NCBI RefSeq assembly: GCF_003951285.1
Contig: NZ_RXFQ01000009.1
Coordinates: forward strand, 1 to 64,000
Reading direction: 5' to 3'
From: Variovorax beijingensis
GTDB lineage: Bacteria > Pseudomonadota > Gammaproteobacteria > Burkholderiales > Burkholderiaceae_C
DNA length: 64,000 bases
Shown piece after piece: positions 30,378 to 42,310 of the stretch (positions are counted from its first letter, which is position 1; the number at the start of each line of letters is the position of its first letter). The notes under the pieces are model-generated. The model did not search any database. It saw only the letters and a program-made list of their open reading frames with translations, and was not told the origin of the DNA. Made by a program: the position numbers and the translations under genes.

Positions 30378-31202
30378 TCAGTTATGCAAGCCCCGCTCGT
30401 CGGGCTCTTCGGTCGAGGTGCTGATCACACTCGCCTGTTGCCCCTTGGCCTTGCGCCACGCATAGACCACATAGCCGCTCAGGCCATAGGCCACGAAGAG
30501 ACCGAAAAGCACCGTGGGCGGATGGATGTTGATGACCGCGATGCCGAGCGCAATGAGCACGATCACCACGAAAGGCACGCTCTTCTTCATCTGGACGTCC
30601 TTGAAGCTGTAGAACGGCGCATTGGTGACCATCGAAAGTCCGGCATAGAGCGTGAACGCGAAGGTGATCCACGTGATCTGCGTCCACGAGAGATACAGCA
30701 CCTCGCCACCCCGCTTGCCCCACTCGGTCATAAGCCAGATGAAGCCGGCCACGAGCGCCGCCGCCGCCGGAGACGGCAGCCCCTGGAACCAGCGCTTGTC
30801 GACCACGCCGGTATTGACGTTGAAGCGCGCCAGGCGCAGCGCTGCGCAGGCGCAGTAGACGAAGGCCGCGATCCAGCCCCAGCGGCCCAGGCCCTTGAGC
30901 GACCATTCGTAGGCGATGAGCGCAGGAGCGGCACCGAACGACACCATGTCCGACAGCGAATCCATCTGCTCGCCGAACGCGCTCTGCGTGTTGGTCATGC
31001 GGGCCACGCGGCCGTCCAGGCTGTCGAGGATCATTGCGGCAAAGACGCCGAGCGCCGCCAGATCGAAGCGCGCGTTCATCGCCATCACGACCGAATAGAA
31101 GCCGCCGAACAGCGCAGCGAGCGTGAACAGGTTCGGCAGTATGTAGATGCCTTTGCGGCGCTTGCGCGGCGGCACCTCGTCGGGAACCGTGTCGTCATGC
31201 AT
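30378..31202 (-). CDS. pssA: CDP-diacylglycerol--serine O-phosphatidyltransferase
   Basis: Makes phosphatidylserine, the precursor of phosphatidylethanolamine. An integral membrane CDP-alcohol phosphotransferase of 274 residues with seven to eight hydrophobic segments and the signature [26 protein letters not shown], in which the Asp/Gly/Ala-Arg spacing is intact. It lies between ilvC and leuA on the same strand, as in other Burkholderiales. A terminator after ilvC separates it from the ilv transcript, and its 3' end lies 30 bp before the leu leader start. Confidence 0.94.
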   Translation of the reverse strand: MHDDTVPDEVPPRKRRKGIYILPNLFTLAALFGGFYSVVMAMNARFDLAALGVFAAMILDSLDGRVARMTNTQSAFGEQMDSLSDMVSFGAAPALIAYEWSLKGLGRWGWIAAFVYCACAALRLARFNVNTGVVDKRWFQGLPSPAAAALVAGFIWLMTEWGKRGGEVLYLSWTQITWITFAFTLYAGLSMVTNAPFYSFKDVQMKKSVPFVVIVLIALGIAVINIHPPTVLFGLFVAYGLSGYVVYAWRKAKGQQASVISTSTEEPDERGLHN

Positions 31203-31239
31203 TGAATTTGCCTCCGTCCCTCGTGGGCACTGCGCGAAC

Positions 31240-31258
31240 AGCTATCCATTCGATAGCT
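31240..31258. repeat. 7-bp inverted repeat, possible dispersed Comamonadaceae repeat
   Basis: AGCTATC-cattc-GATAGCT, a perfect arm pair upstream of pssA. From memory, similar AGCTAT...ATAGCT elements are scattered in intergenic regions of Comamonadaceae genomes; only one copy is seen here, so membership is unproven. Confidence 0.4.
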
Positions 31259-31318
31259 TCCTGATCTGTAAATCGCATGGGTTCGCAGTGTAGTTCAGGG
31301 GGCCGGTTCGCCCCCTCA

Positions 31319-31346
31319 TGAAAAAAGGCCACCCCGGCGGGTGGCC
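31319..31346 (-). terminator. Rho-independent terminator of ilvC
   Basis: GGCCACCC and GGGTGGCC form an 8-bp stem around a 4-nt loop, followed on the minus strand by six T residues. It lies about 40 bp after the ilvC stop. Confidence 0.9.
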
Positions 31347-31386
31347 CTCGGAAAGCGGGTGCCGCGGCACCCGCCTCATTGGCGGA

Positions 31387-32415
<1,029 letters not shown>

Positions 32416-32456
32416 CTATTTAATCTCTGGCACCCCCTGTGCGGGGATGCGTTCAC

Positions 32457-32729
32457 TCACAGTTGGCCGGAGGGATTCCGGTCCTTCATTTGCTGGTTGA
32501 TGGACACGAGGTTGTCGTGAATGCGGAACAGCAGGATCAGCAATTCGCTGTAGACGCGAACCATGATCGCGCCAAAAATCAAGATGGCGATGCCGGTAAG
32601 AATGCCTCTGAAGCCGCCGCTGAAAAGCGCGCTCACACCGGAAATCAATACCACCAGCAACCCCAGGAAATACAGTATCCGGATGACGATCGGAGTGACC
32701 ATCTTCTCGAAGCCCAGCAAGTCTTGCAT
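32457..32729 (-). CDS. DUF4282 membrane protein
   Basis: 90 residues. Two membrane segments (about 14-35 and 42-62) lie between a short cytoplasmic start (MQDLLGFEKMVTP) and a polar helix RVYSELLILLFRIHDNLVSI that is typical of DUF4282. AGGAGA precedes the ATG. Function unknown. It is inserted between ilvN and ilvC, 53 bp from each, on the same strand, and so may share the branched-chain transcript without being part of the pathway. Confidence 0.85.
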   Translation of the reverse strand: MQDLLGFEKMVTPIVIRILYFLGLLVVLISGVSALFSGGFRGILTGIAILIFGAIMVRVYSELLILLFRIHDNLVSINQQMKDRNPSGQL

Positions 32730-32784
32730 TACCTTCTCCTCGTGTGTTGGTTTAGAACAGTGGAACTGAGGGGATCTTCACCCC

Positions 32785-33276
32785 CTACACGCGCAGGATG
32801 CGCTCGCCGCGCCCGATGCCGCTGGCACCGGTGCGGACAGTCTCGAGGATAGCGCTACGGTCGATCGCTTCCAGGAAAGCGTCGTTCTTGCCGTGGTCGC
32901 CGGTGAGTTCGATGGTGTAGCTCTTGTCCGTGACGTCGATGATGCGGCCGCGGAATATCTCGGCCATGCGCATCATTTCCTCGCGCTCCTTGCCGACCGC
33001 GCGCACCTTCACCATCATGAGTTCGCGCTCCGTGTACGCGCCTTCGGTCAGGTCGACGACCTTCACCACTTCGATCAGCCGGTTGAGGTGCTTGGTGATC
33101 TGTTCGATCACGTCGTCCGAGCCGGCGGTGACGATGGTCATGCGCGAGAGGCTCGCGTCCTCGGTTGGAGCGACGGTCAGCGATTCGATGTTGTAGCCGC
33201 GGGCCGAGAACAGGCCCACCACGCGGGAAAGAGCTCCCGGCTCGTTTTCCAGCAGCACTGCAATGATGTGTTTCAT
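32785..33276 (-). CDS. ilvN: Acetolactate synthase small (regulatory) subunit
   Basis: 163 residues. The N-terminal ACT domain (MKHIIAVLLENEPGALSRVVGLFSARGYNIESL) binds valine for feedback control; the C-terminal half (about 80-160) contacts the large subunit. GAGGAG lies upstream of the start. It is separated from ilvB by 135 bp, which contain no clear hairpin or gene. Named ilvN or ilvH in different genomes. Confidence 0.96.
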   Translation of the reverse strand: MKHIIAVLLENEPGALSRVVGLFSARGYNIESLTVAPTEDASLSRMTIVTAGSDDVIEQITKHLNRLIEVVKVVDLTEGAYTERELMMVKVRAVGKEREEMMRMAEIFRGRIIDVTDKSYTIELTGDHGKNDAFLEAIDRSAILETVRTGASGIGRGERILRV

Positions 33277-33411
33277 GTTTGCGTGACTCCTCTTTTCGCC
33301 TGCGCGGAAGCTTTCGCTTTCGCCGCCCTCCCCCGTGCACGGTAATGCGCGGGCTCGGCGGGCAATAGATTCGTCAGTAAGAGTGATTGAAGCGAATGTG
33401 CCGGGGATCGA

Positions 33412-35196
33412 TCAGAGATCCTCGGAGCCCAGCAGCATCTCGGTGATGCCCATGCCGGCCTTGACCATCGGGAACACGTTCTCGGTGGGGTCGGTGCGGA
33501 AATCCATGAACACCGTGCGGTCCTTGAGCTTGCGTGCTTCGCGCAGCGCCGGCTCCACGTCCTGTGGACGCTCGATCAGCATGCCGACGTGCCCGTAGGC
33601 CTCGGCCAGCTTCACGAAGTTGGGCAGCGCATCCATGTAGCTGTGGCTGTAGCGGCCGGAGTACTCGATCTCCTGCCACTGGCGCACCATGCCCAGGTAG
33701 CGATTGTTGAGCGAGCAGATCTTGATCGGCGTGTTGTACTGCAGACAGGTCGACAGTTCCTGGATGCACATCTGCACCGAGCCTTCGCCGGTGATGGTGA
33801 ACACTTCCGAATCGGGCTTCGCGAGCTTGATGCCCATTGCGTACGGAATGCCCACGCCCATGGTGCCCAGGCCGCCCGAGTTGATCCAGCGGCGCGGCTC
33901 GTCGAAGCGGTAGTACTGCGCGGCCCACATCTGGTGCTGGCCCACGTCCGACGTGATGTACGCGTCGGCGTCCTTGGTCATGTTCCAGAGGGTTTCGACC
34001 ACGTACTGCGGCTTGATCACGTCCTTGTTGCCGCGGTCGTACTTGAGGCAGTCGCGCGAGCGCCAGGCCTCGATGGTCTTCCACCAATCGGCCAGTGCGC
34101 CGGCGTCGGGCTTGGTGGTGCTCTCGCGGATCATCGAGATCAACTCGGTGAGCACGTCCTTCACGTCGCCGACGATCGGGATGTCGACCTTCACGCGCTT
34201 GGAGATGCTCGACGGATCGATGTCGACGTGGATGATCTTGCGTTCGTTCGTCGCGAAGTGCTTGGGATTGCCGATCACGCGGTCGTCGAAGCGCGCGCCC
34301 ACGGCCAGCAGCACGTCGCAGTTCTGCATCGCGTTGTTGGCTTCGATGGTGCCGTGCATGCCCAGCATGCCCAGGAACTTGCGGTCGCTCGCCGGATAGG
34401 CGCCCAGGCCCATCAGCGTGTTGGTGACCGGGTAGCCGAGCATGTCGACCAACGTGCGCAGTTCGTTGCAGGCGTTGCCCAGCAGCACGCCGCCGCCCGT
34501 ATAGATGTAGGGGCGCTTGGCGTTCAGCAGCAGTTGCAGCGCCTTGCGGATCTGCCCGCCGTGGCCCTTGCGCACCGGGTTGTACGAGCGCATCTCGACC
34601 TTGTCGGGATAGCCGGTGTACTGGACCTTCTTGAAGGAGACGTCCTTGGGCACGTCCACCACCACCGGGCCGGGGCGGCCGCTGCGTGCGATGTGGAAGG
34701 CCTTTTTCATCGTCATGGCCAGGTCCTTCGGATCCTTGACGAGGAAGTTGTGCTTCACGATGGGGCGGGTGATGCCCACGGTGTCGCATTCCTGGAAGGC
34801 GTCCAGGCCGATGGCGGCGGTGGGTACCTGGCCCGAGATGATCACCATCGGGATCGAGTCCATGTACGCCGTGGCGATGCCGGTGACCGCATTGGTCAGG
34901 CCGGGGCCCGAGGTGACCAGCGCCACGCCGACCTCGCCGGTGGCGCGCGCATAGCCGTCGGCCGCGTGGACGGCTGCCTGCTCGTGGCGTACCAGCACGT
35001 GCTGGATGGTGTCCTGCTTGTAGAACGCGTCGTAGATGTACAGAACCGCGCCGCCGGGGTAGCCCCAGATGTATTGGACGCCTTCGGCCTGCAGTGCCTT
35101 GACCAGCACTTCAGCGCCCATGAGTTCTTGCGTTGGGTTGCCGGCGCCAGAGGACGCGGCTGCTGCGGAAGCGAGTTCCGCCTTCGAGATTTCCAT
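33412..35196 (-). CDS. ilvB: Acetolactate synthase large (catalytic) subunit
   Basis: A ThDP- and FAD-dependent enzyme making 2-acetolactate or 2-aceto-2-hydroxybutyrate, first common step of branched-chain synthesis. 594 residues: an N-terminal ThDP PYR domain with the catalytic Glu in VRHEQAAVHAADGYAR, a central FAD-linked domain, and a C-terminal PP domain with the Mg/ThDP motif GEGSVQMCIQELSTCLQYNTPIK split across about residues 460-500. The frame is open upstream, but MEISKAELAS has a purine-rich site before it. It starts the ilvBN-ilvC block and is divergent from the sigma factor gene. No amino-acid-rich leader peptide was found in its 285-bp upstream region. Confidence 0.96.
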   Translation of the reverse strand: MEISKAELASAAAASSGAGNPTQELMGAEVLVKALQAEGVQYIWGYPGGAVLYIYDAFYKQDTIQHVLVRHEQAAVHAADGYARATGEVGVALVTSGPGLTNAVTGIATAYMDSIPMVIISGQVPTAAIGLDAFQECDTVGITRPIVKHNFLVKDPKDLAMTMKKAFHIARSGRPGPVVVDVPKDVSFKKVQYTGYPDKVEMRSYNPVRKGHGGQIRKALQLLLNAKRPYIYTGGGVLLGNACNELRTLVDMLGYPVTNTLMGLGAYPASDRKFLGMLGMHGTIEANNAMQNCDVLLAVGARFDDRVIGNPKHFATNERKIIHVDIDPSSISKRVKVDIPIVGDVKDVLTELISMIRESTTKPDAGALADWWKTIEAWRSRDCLKYDRGNKDVIKPQYVVETLWNMTKDADAYITSDVGQHQMWAAQYYRFDEPRRWINSGGLGTMGVGIPYAMGIKLAKPDSEVFTITGEGSVQMCIQELSTCLQYNTPIKICSLNNRYLGMVRQWQEIEYSGRYSHSYMDALPNFVKLAEAYGHVGMLIERPQDVEPALREARKLKDRTVFMDFRTDPTENVFPMVKAGMGITEMLLGSEDL

Positions 35197-35480
35197 GATC
35201 AACCTTTGGAGTTTTTTCGGGAACGAAAAACCTTGGGTGCCCCTTGCCAACCCTTGTGGGGCCGCGCCAGGACTTGAGGCCAAAGCCATGGGCGGACTGA
35301 TGTTCCGCCGGACCGTGACCCGTTTGCCTTTTGACTTGCAGCGCGGATTATGACATTGATGCGCCTGCCGCCGCGCAAAAATCCCCGTGAAAAGGCACCC
35401 GGGCATAATCCGCGGCAGAAAAACATAAGCGCTTCCGATACCCCCATTCCCCATGCGGCGCCCCCGGCGCCCCCTCTCGC

Positions 35481-36047
35481 TTGGCCACTGAACAAGAACT
35501 TTCCGACTTTCTGAAGAGCGTCGAACGGCGCGCTTTCAAGCGCTCGGTCTACCACGTGCGGGACGAGGAAGCGGCGCTCGACATCGTGCAGGACAGCATG
35601 ATGAAGCTGGCGCAGCACTACGGCGACAAGCCACCGGAAGAGTTGCCGATGCTGTTCCAGCGCATTCTTTCGAATTGCACGCTCGACTGGTTCCGGCGGC
35701 AGAAAACCCGCCGCGCCCTGTTCTCCAACCTCGGCGACTTCGAATCGGCCGGCGACGACGGAGACTTCGATCTGCTGGAGAACTTCGTCTCGCCAACCGA
35801 CTCCAGAGAAACGGAGAGTGCCGAGGACACGACCCGCCGCGCCCAGGTCTTCCACGAGATCGAAGAACAGATCGCGGCTTTGCCTGGTCGTCAACGCGAG
35901 GCTTTCCTGATGCGTTACTGGGAAGAAATGGATGTGGCGGAGACGGCCGCTGCAATGGGCTGCTCCGAAGGCAGCGTCAAAACCCATTGTTCGCGGGCCG
36001 TGCACGCCCTGAGCAAGGCGCTCAAAGCCAAGGGAATTTCGCTATGA
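35481..36047 (+). CDS. ECF-type RNA polymerase sigma factor
   Basis: 188 residues. Region 2 (about 1-85) includes DEEAALDIVQDSMMKLAQHY and LFQRILSNCTLDWFRRQK. Region 4 (about 125-185) has LPGRQREAFLMRYWEEMDVAETAAAMGCSEGSVKTHCSRAVHAL, the -35 recognition helix-turn-helix. The start is TTG: an ATG 28 bp upstream is out of frame and soon hits a stop. Its stop overlaps the next start (ATGA). The next product has one membrane helix and may be its anti-sigma partner. Confidence 0.9.
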   Translation: MATEQELSDFLKSVERRAFKRSVYHVRDEEAALDIVQDSMMKLAQHYGDKPPEELPMLFQRILSNCTLDWFRRQKTRRALFSNLGDFESAGDDGDFDLLENFVSPTDSRETESAEDTTRRAQVFHEIEEQIAALPGRQREAFLMRYWEEMDVAETAAAMGCSEGSVKTHCSRAVHALSKALKAKGISL

Positions 36048-36466
36048 ACACTAAGGTTCCAACCTCTTCTTTTGCTGCCGAGGATCAATTCGGCCGGCGC
36101 GTGGCTGCGCGGCTGTCCGACGGCAGCCAGGAGTTGCCGCACGACATCGGCGAGCGGCTGCGGGTGGCGCGCGCGCAAGCCGTTGCCATGCGCAAGCAGG
36201 CGCCCCAGCTGCGTTCGGCTTCGGTGGTCATGCAGTCCGGGCATGTGGCAACGATGGGTGGCGGCTGGTGGACCCGCATCGGTTCGGTGGTGCCGCTGAT
36301 CGCACTGGTTGCCGGGCTGATCACCATCAGCGTACTGCAGGACGAGGACCGGGCCAGTGAACTGGCGGAAGTCGATTCCGCCCTGTTGACGGACGATCTT
36401 CCCCCTGCCGCCTACACCGACCCTGGTTTTGCCCAGTTTCTCAAGGCTGATGGCGCCTCCGACTGA
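36044..36466 (+). CDS. DUF3619 single-pass membrane protein, possible anti-sigma factor
   Basis: 140 residues: a cytoplasmic N-terminal part (about 1-75, with [30 protein letters not shown]), a membrane segment (about 83-103, SVVPLIALVAGLITISVLQ), and an acidic periplasmic tail. ATGA overlap with the sigma gene suggests tight coupling. The topology and operon position match anti-sigma factors, although no zinc-binding or RseA motif is seen; that role is inference. Confidence 0.85.
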   Translation: MNTKVPTSSFAAEDQFGRRVAARLSDGSQELPHDIGERLRVARAQAVAMRKQAPQLRSASVVMQSGHVATMGGGWWTRIGSVVPLIALVAGLITISVLQDEDRASELAEVDSALLTDDLPPAAYTDPGFAQFLKADGASD

Positions 36467-36486
36467 GTCATTTCGCTGTTAAACGA

Positions 36487-37368
36487 ATGCGACGCCCTTC
36501 CGTTTCCCGCACCGATATGCCCCGCCTGCTGCGCCCGCCAACGTCGGGCGCAGTCATTTGGGCGGGCGCGCTTGCCGCTGCGTTGTTCGGCCTGACGCTC
36601 GCCGGCGCGCAGCCCCGGTCCGAGCCGCCGCTCAAATCCGCCGGGGGTGCCGCGCAAGCGGCAACGGCCTCGGCCTCGGCGTCTTCGGCTTCGGCTTCGA
36701 AGACCGCTCCAGCGACCAAGCCGTACTGGAGCGAACTCACCGCGGAGCAGCAGCAGGCGCTGCGGCCGCTCGCGTCGCATTGGCACGCCCTGAACCCGGG
36801 GCACAAGCGCAAATGGCTGGCACTGTCACGCAACTACGCGAACATGTCGGCCGATGACCAAACCACCCTGCACAGCCGAATGATCGAATGGACAGCCCTG
36901 AGCAATCAGCAGCGGGCCCAGGCGCGCCTCAACTTTGCCGAGGTGAAGCGCGTCCCTGCCGACGAACGCAAGGCCAAGTGGGAGCAGTACCAGGCCTTGA
37001 GCGAGGAAGAAAAGCGCCGGCTGGCGGAGCGCGCCCCCGCCAAGCCGCGCGGTGCTGCCATTCCGGTGCGCCCTGTTCCCGCCCAGAAGCTGGTGGCGGT
37101 GCCGGCCGTGACGCCGGCAGGGCAGCACACGCCCCGCATCATGCTGGCCCCGCCTGCAACGCCCCTGCCAGCCATGGCGCCTGCCGCCGCCATCGTGGTG
37201 ACGTCGCCGCCGGAGCGTGCCCCGTCCGCCACGTCCACCCCCTCCCTGCCCGACACGCCCGCCGCCGCGTTGCAGCCAGTTCCGGCCGAGGCCCAGGTAC
37301 CCATGCCATCATCGGCGGCCGCCTCCAATCCTGCAGGCCGTGGCGCCGAGCAGTCCTCGCCCCCCTGA
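36487..37368 (+). CDS. DUF3106 protein, secreted or membrane-anchored
   Basis: 293 residues. An N-terminal membrane or signal segment (about 20-41), an Ala/Ser linker, then the DUF3106 core (about 75-175) with repeated W-x(5)-Q motifs such as PYWSELTAEQQQALRPLASHW and KRKWLALSRNYANMS. The last 115 residues are Pro/Ala-rich and probably unstructured. Such proteins resemble Spy/CpxP-like helical stress proteins in their Gln/Arg-rich hairpins, which is only a similarity of pattern. It follows DUF3619 by 20 bp in the sigma operon. Confidence 0.85.
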   Translation: MRRPSVSRTDMPRLLRPPTSGAVIWAGALAAALFGLTLAGAQPRSEPPLKSAGGAAQAATASASASSASASKTAPATKPYWSELTAEQQQALRPLASHWHALNPGHKRKWLALSRNYANMSADDQTTLHSRMIEWTALSNQQRAQARLNFAEVKRVPADERKAKWEQYQALSEEEKRRLAERAPAKPRGAAIPVRPVPAQKLVAVPAVTPAGQHTPRIMLAPPATPLPAMAPAAAIVVTSPPERAPSATSTPSLPDTPAAALQPVPAEAQVPMPSSAAASNPAGRGAEQSSPP

Positions 37369-37382
37369 CTCCCAAGGTTTCG

Positions 37383-37949
37383 ATGGCTTCAAATTCTTCC
37401 GAATTCTCGGAATCGAATCCCTCCTCATCGCCCGCAGACACTCCCTCCAGCGCTCCTCTTCTGATAGTGCCCGGCCTGTGGCGACGAATGGCATGCTGGC
37501 TGTATGAAGGCATGCTGCTGTTCGCGGTGGTGTTCGTCGCGGGCTGGCTGTTCAGCACGCTCGGCCAGATGCGGGACGCCATGGATTCACGCCGGCACCT
37601 GCTCCAGGCCTTCCTGTTCGTGGTGTTCGGCGTCTATTTCGTCTGGTTCTGGACCCGGGGTCAGACACTGGCCATGAAGACCTGGAACATCCGCATCGTC
37701 GATGCGCACGGGCGCCCGATCACCCAGACCCGCGCGCTCGCGCGCTACCTGCTCAGCTGGATCTGGTTCCTGCCGCCGCTGGCCGCCATCGCGCCTTTCA
37801 AGCTTTCGGGCGGAGAATCCACGGTGCTGATCTTCGGATGGGTCGCCGTCTGGGCATTGCTGGCGCGCTTTCACCCCGAGCGCCAGTTCTGGCACGACGC
37901 CTGGGCCGGTACGCGGCTCATAACCTCCAAGCCGATGAGCCGCCGATGA
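37383..37949 (+). CDS. RDD-family membrane protein
   Basis: 188 residues. After a Ser/Pro-rich start, GLWRRMACWLYEGMLL opens the RDD domain (here with Tyr-Glu in place of the usual Asp-Asp). Four hydrophobic segments follow, and GQTLAMKTWNIRIVDAHGRPIT is the conserved loop. The final part, FWHDAWAGTRLI, carries the closing HD motif. Some RDD proteins affect ion transport, but the role here is unknown. The stop overlaps the dgkA start (ATGA). Confidence 0.88.
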   Translation: MASNSSEFSESNPSSSPADTPSSAPLLIVPGLWRRMACWLYEGMLLFAVVFVAGWLFSTLGQMRDAMDSRRHLLQAFLFVVFGVYFVWFWTRGQTLAMKTWNIRIVDAHGRPITQTRALARYLLSWIWFLPPLAAIAPFKLSGGESTVLIFGWVAVWALLARFHPERQFWHDAWAGTRLITSKPMSRR

Positions 37950-38353
37950 GTGCCTTGCCCAAGCTTCCCGACCCCGCCGTGAACCCGCAAAAGGCCCGCA
38001 AGGGCCTGGAGCGCGTGTGGCATGCCACCTTGATCTCGCTGCACGGCCTTCGGGCGGGTTGGAGCGAGCCGGCGTTCCGCCAGGAAGCCATCATGGCCAT
38101 CGTGATGATCCCGGCGGCCTTCTGGCTCGGCCGCGGCTGGGTCGAGGTGGCCCTGCTCGCCGGCAGCGCCATCCTCGTGATGATCGTCGAGCTGCTCAAC
38201 ACCGCGGTCGAAGCCGCCATCGACCGCATCGGCCCCGAATGGCACGACCTCTCCAAGCGCGCCAAGGACATGGGAAGCGCCGCCGTGCTGCTGTCGCTCA
38301 CGCTGTGCGGGGGCATCTGGCTGGCGGCGCTGTGGCAGCACTTCGCGTCATGA
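37946..38353 (+). CDS. dgkA: Diacylglycerol kinase (prokaryotic DgkA)
   Basis: An inner-membrane kinase that recycles diacylglycerol to phosphatidic acid. 135 residues with three membrane segments and the signature ELLNTAVEAAIDRIG (about 77-91), which holds the catalytic and metal-binding glutamates; EAIMAIVM near residue 46 is the upstream Glu motif. ATGA overlap with the RDD gene. Confidence 0.95.
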   Translation: MSALPKLPDPAVNPQKARKGLERVWHATLISLHGLRAGWSEPAFRQEAIMAIVMIPAAFWLGRGWVEVALLAGSAILVMIVELLNTAVEAAIDRIGPEWHDLSKRAKDMGSAAVLLSLTLCGGIWLAALWQHFAS

Positions 38354-38384
38354 AGACGCCCGCCGCAAGAGGCATGATGGCGGC

Positions 38385-38975
38385 ATGAATCCTGAATTTT
38401 CGATCTGTGTGTATTGCGGCTCGCGACCCGGCGAGCGAGTGGAATTTTCCAAGGCCGCAGAAGCTGTCGGCCAGTGGATCGGCCGGCACCATGGCCAACT
38501 GGTCTACGGCGGTGGACGCACCGGCCTGATGGGCACGGTGGCCGAAGCCACCCGCAACGCCGGCGGCCGGGTGGTCGGCATCATTCCCAAGGCGCTGGTC
38601 GACCGGGAACTGGCCAACCCCCTGTGCGACGAGCTCCACGTGGTCGACACCATGCACGAGCGCAAGGCCATGATGGGCGAGCGCGCCGATGCCTTCGTCG
38701 CGCTGCCGGGCGGCATCGGCACCTTCGAGGAATTGTTCGAGATCTGGACCTGGCGCCAGCTCGGCTACCACGACAAGCCCACCGGCATTCTCAATACCGC
38801 CGGCTACTACGACGGCCTGCTGGGCTTCCTGGCGCACAGCGTGCGCGAGGGCTTCATGGGCGATTGGCAGATGGAGTTGATCCGCACCGGCACCAACCCC
38901 ACCGAACTGCTCAGCGCGCTGCGCGCCGAAGTGCCCCTGCACCCCCGCGGCGACCGGCTGGCCGAAAACCTGTAG
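38385..38975 (+). CDS. LOG-family nucleotide 5'-monophosphate phosphoribohydrolase
   Basis: 196 residues of the Lonely Guy/YgdH family, which releases the base (cytokinin or adenine) from a riboside monophosphate. The motifs VYCGSRPG (about 8-15), GGGRTGLMG (about 44-52) and PGGIGTFEELFE (about 108-119, catalytic Glu and Arg region) are present. The gene is 31 bp after dgkA. Physiological substrate in bacteria is uncertain. Confidence 0.92.
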   Translation: MNPEFSICVYCGSRPGERVEFSKAAEAVGQWIGRHHGQLVYGGGRTGLMGTVAEATRNAGGRVVGIIPKALVDRELANPLCDELHVVDTMHERKAMMGERADAFVALPGGIGTFEELFEIWTWRQLGYHDKPTGILNTAGYYDGLLGFLAHSVREGFMGDWQMELIRTGTNPTELLSALRAEVPLHPRGDRLAENL

Positions 38976-39001
38976 CGCGCCTTTCCGGAGGACGGGCTTT
39001 T

Positions 39002-41031
<2,030 letters not shown>

Positions 41032-41050
41032 ACGGAAGGAAGAAAAAGGC

Positions 41051-42232
41051 TTGAACGATTATGTCATTCGGGTGATGGCGTCGCTGTCGGACCTGGACCC
41101 GAAAGCATGGAACGCCCTCCTCGCGGCCGAGGCGCAGCCCTCGCCCTTCATGCGCCATGAATATCTTTCGGCGCTGCACGACAGCGGCAGTGCTTCGCCC
41201 GAAAGCGGCTGGATGCCGCAGTTCATTACCCTGTGGCGGGGCGAGGAGCTGCGGGCGGCCTGCCCGGCCTACATCAAGACCCATTCCTATGGCGAGTATG
41301 TCTTCGACTGGGCCTGGGCCAATGCCTACGAACAGCACGGGCTTGCCTACTATCCCAAGGCGGTGGTGGCCGTGCCGTTCACGCCGGTGCCCGGCGCACG
41401 CCTGCTGGCCCGCGATCCGCAAGACCGCACGCTGCTGGTGCAGGCATTGGTGGCCTGGTGCGAGAAGGAAGAACTCTCGTCGATGCATCTGCTGTTCGGC
41501 GCGGACGCCGACATTGCCGCCTGCACCGAAGCGGGCCTGATGCTGCGCAACACGGTGCAGTTCCACTGGACGAATGCCGCTCCGGGGGAATCGGGCGAAG
41601 CAACCGGCTACGCGGACTTCGAATCCTTTCTCGCCAGCCTGTCCCACGACAAGCGCAAGAAGATCCGCCAGGAGCGCCGCAAGGTGGCCGAGGCCGGCGT
41701 GACCTTTCGCTGGTCGCGCGGCGCAGGCATCGCCCGATCGGACTGGGATTTCTTCTACCGCTGCTATGCACGCACCTATCGCGAGCATGGCAACCCACCC
41801 TACCTTTCGCGCGACTTCTTCCAGCGCATGGCCGACACCATGCCCGAAGCCTGGCTGCTGTTCGTCGCCGAACGCGAGGGTCAGCCGATTGCCACGAGCC
41901 TGATCGCGCTGTCCACCCATGGGGACGGCGCACTGGTGGCTTACGGCCGCTACTGGGGTGCCGTGGAGCGCGTCGACTGCCTGCATTTCGAGGCCTGCTA
42001 CTACCAGCCCCTGGCCTGGTGCATTGCGCACGGCGCCAGCCGCTTCGAAGGCGGCGCCCAGGGCGAGCACAAGATGGCGCGCGCACTGATGCCGGTAAAG
42101 ACCACCAGCGCCCACTGGCTCGCGCACCCCGGCTTCGCCGACGCGGTCGAGCGCTTCCTCGAGCGCGAGGGCGAAGGCATCGAGAACTACATGGACCACC
42201 TGGGTGAACGCAGTCCGTTCAAGGCCGGCTGA
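41051..42232 (+). CDS. FemAB-like GNAT-fold protein (DUF482)
   Basis: 393 residues of a family named for peptidoglycan biosynthesis/recognition and related to FemAB/GNAT acyl transferases. Recognisable patches are SPFMRHEYLSALHDSGSA (about 35-52), AWANAYEQHGLAYYPK, LSHDKRKKIRQERRKV (about 195-210) and GGAQGEHKMARALMP near the end. The start is uncertain: GGAAGGA at 41034-41040 suits TTG at 41051 best, while an ATG at 41012 lies inside nadE and one at 41075 comes later. Substrate unknown. Confidence 0.82.
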   Translation: MNDYVIRVMASLSDLDPKAWNALLAAEAQPSPFMRHEYLSALHDSGSASPESGWMPQFITLWRGEELRAACPAYIKTHSYGEYVFDWAWANAYEQHGLAYYPKAVVAVPFTPVPGARLLARDPQDRTLLVQALVAWCEKEELSSMHLLFGADADIAACTEAGLMLRNTVQFHWTNAAPGESGEATGYADFESFLASLSHDKRKKIRQERRKVAEAGVTFRWSRGAGIARSDWDFFYRCYARTYREHGNPPYLSRDFFQRMADTMPEAWLLFVAEREGQPIATSLIALSTHGDGALVAYGRYWGAVERVDCLHFEACYYQPLAWCIAHGASRFEGGAQGEHKMARALMPVKTTSAHWLAHPGFADAVERFLEREGEGIENYMDHLGERSPFKAG

Positions 42233-42310
42233 GGCGCGGCGGATTGCGGTCGGTTCGCTGCAATCCGGGGCTGCTATAAACGCGCCCGGTACAACAACAG
42301 AAAGAAACCG

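Noticed and set aside
35197..35480. Leader peptide or attenuator before ilvB
   Set aside because: No short frame rich in Ile, Val or Leu codons and no T-tailed hairpin could be found.
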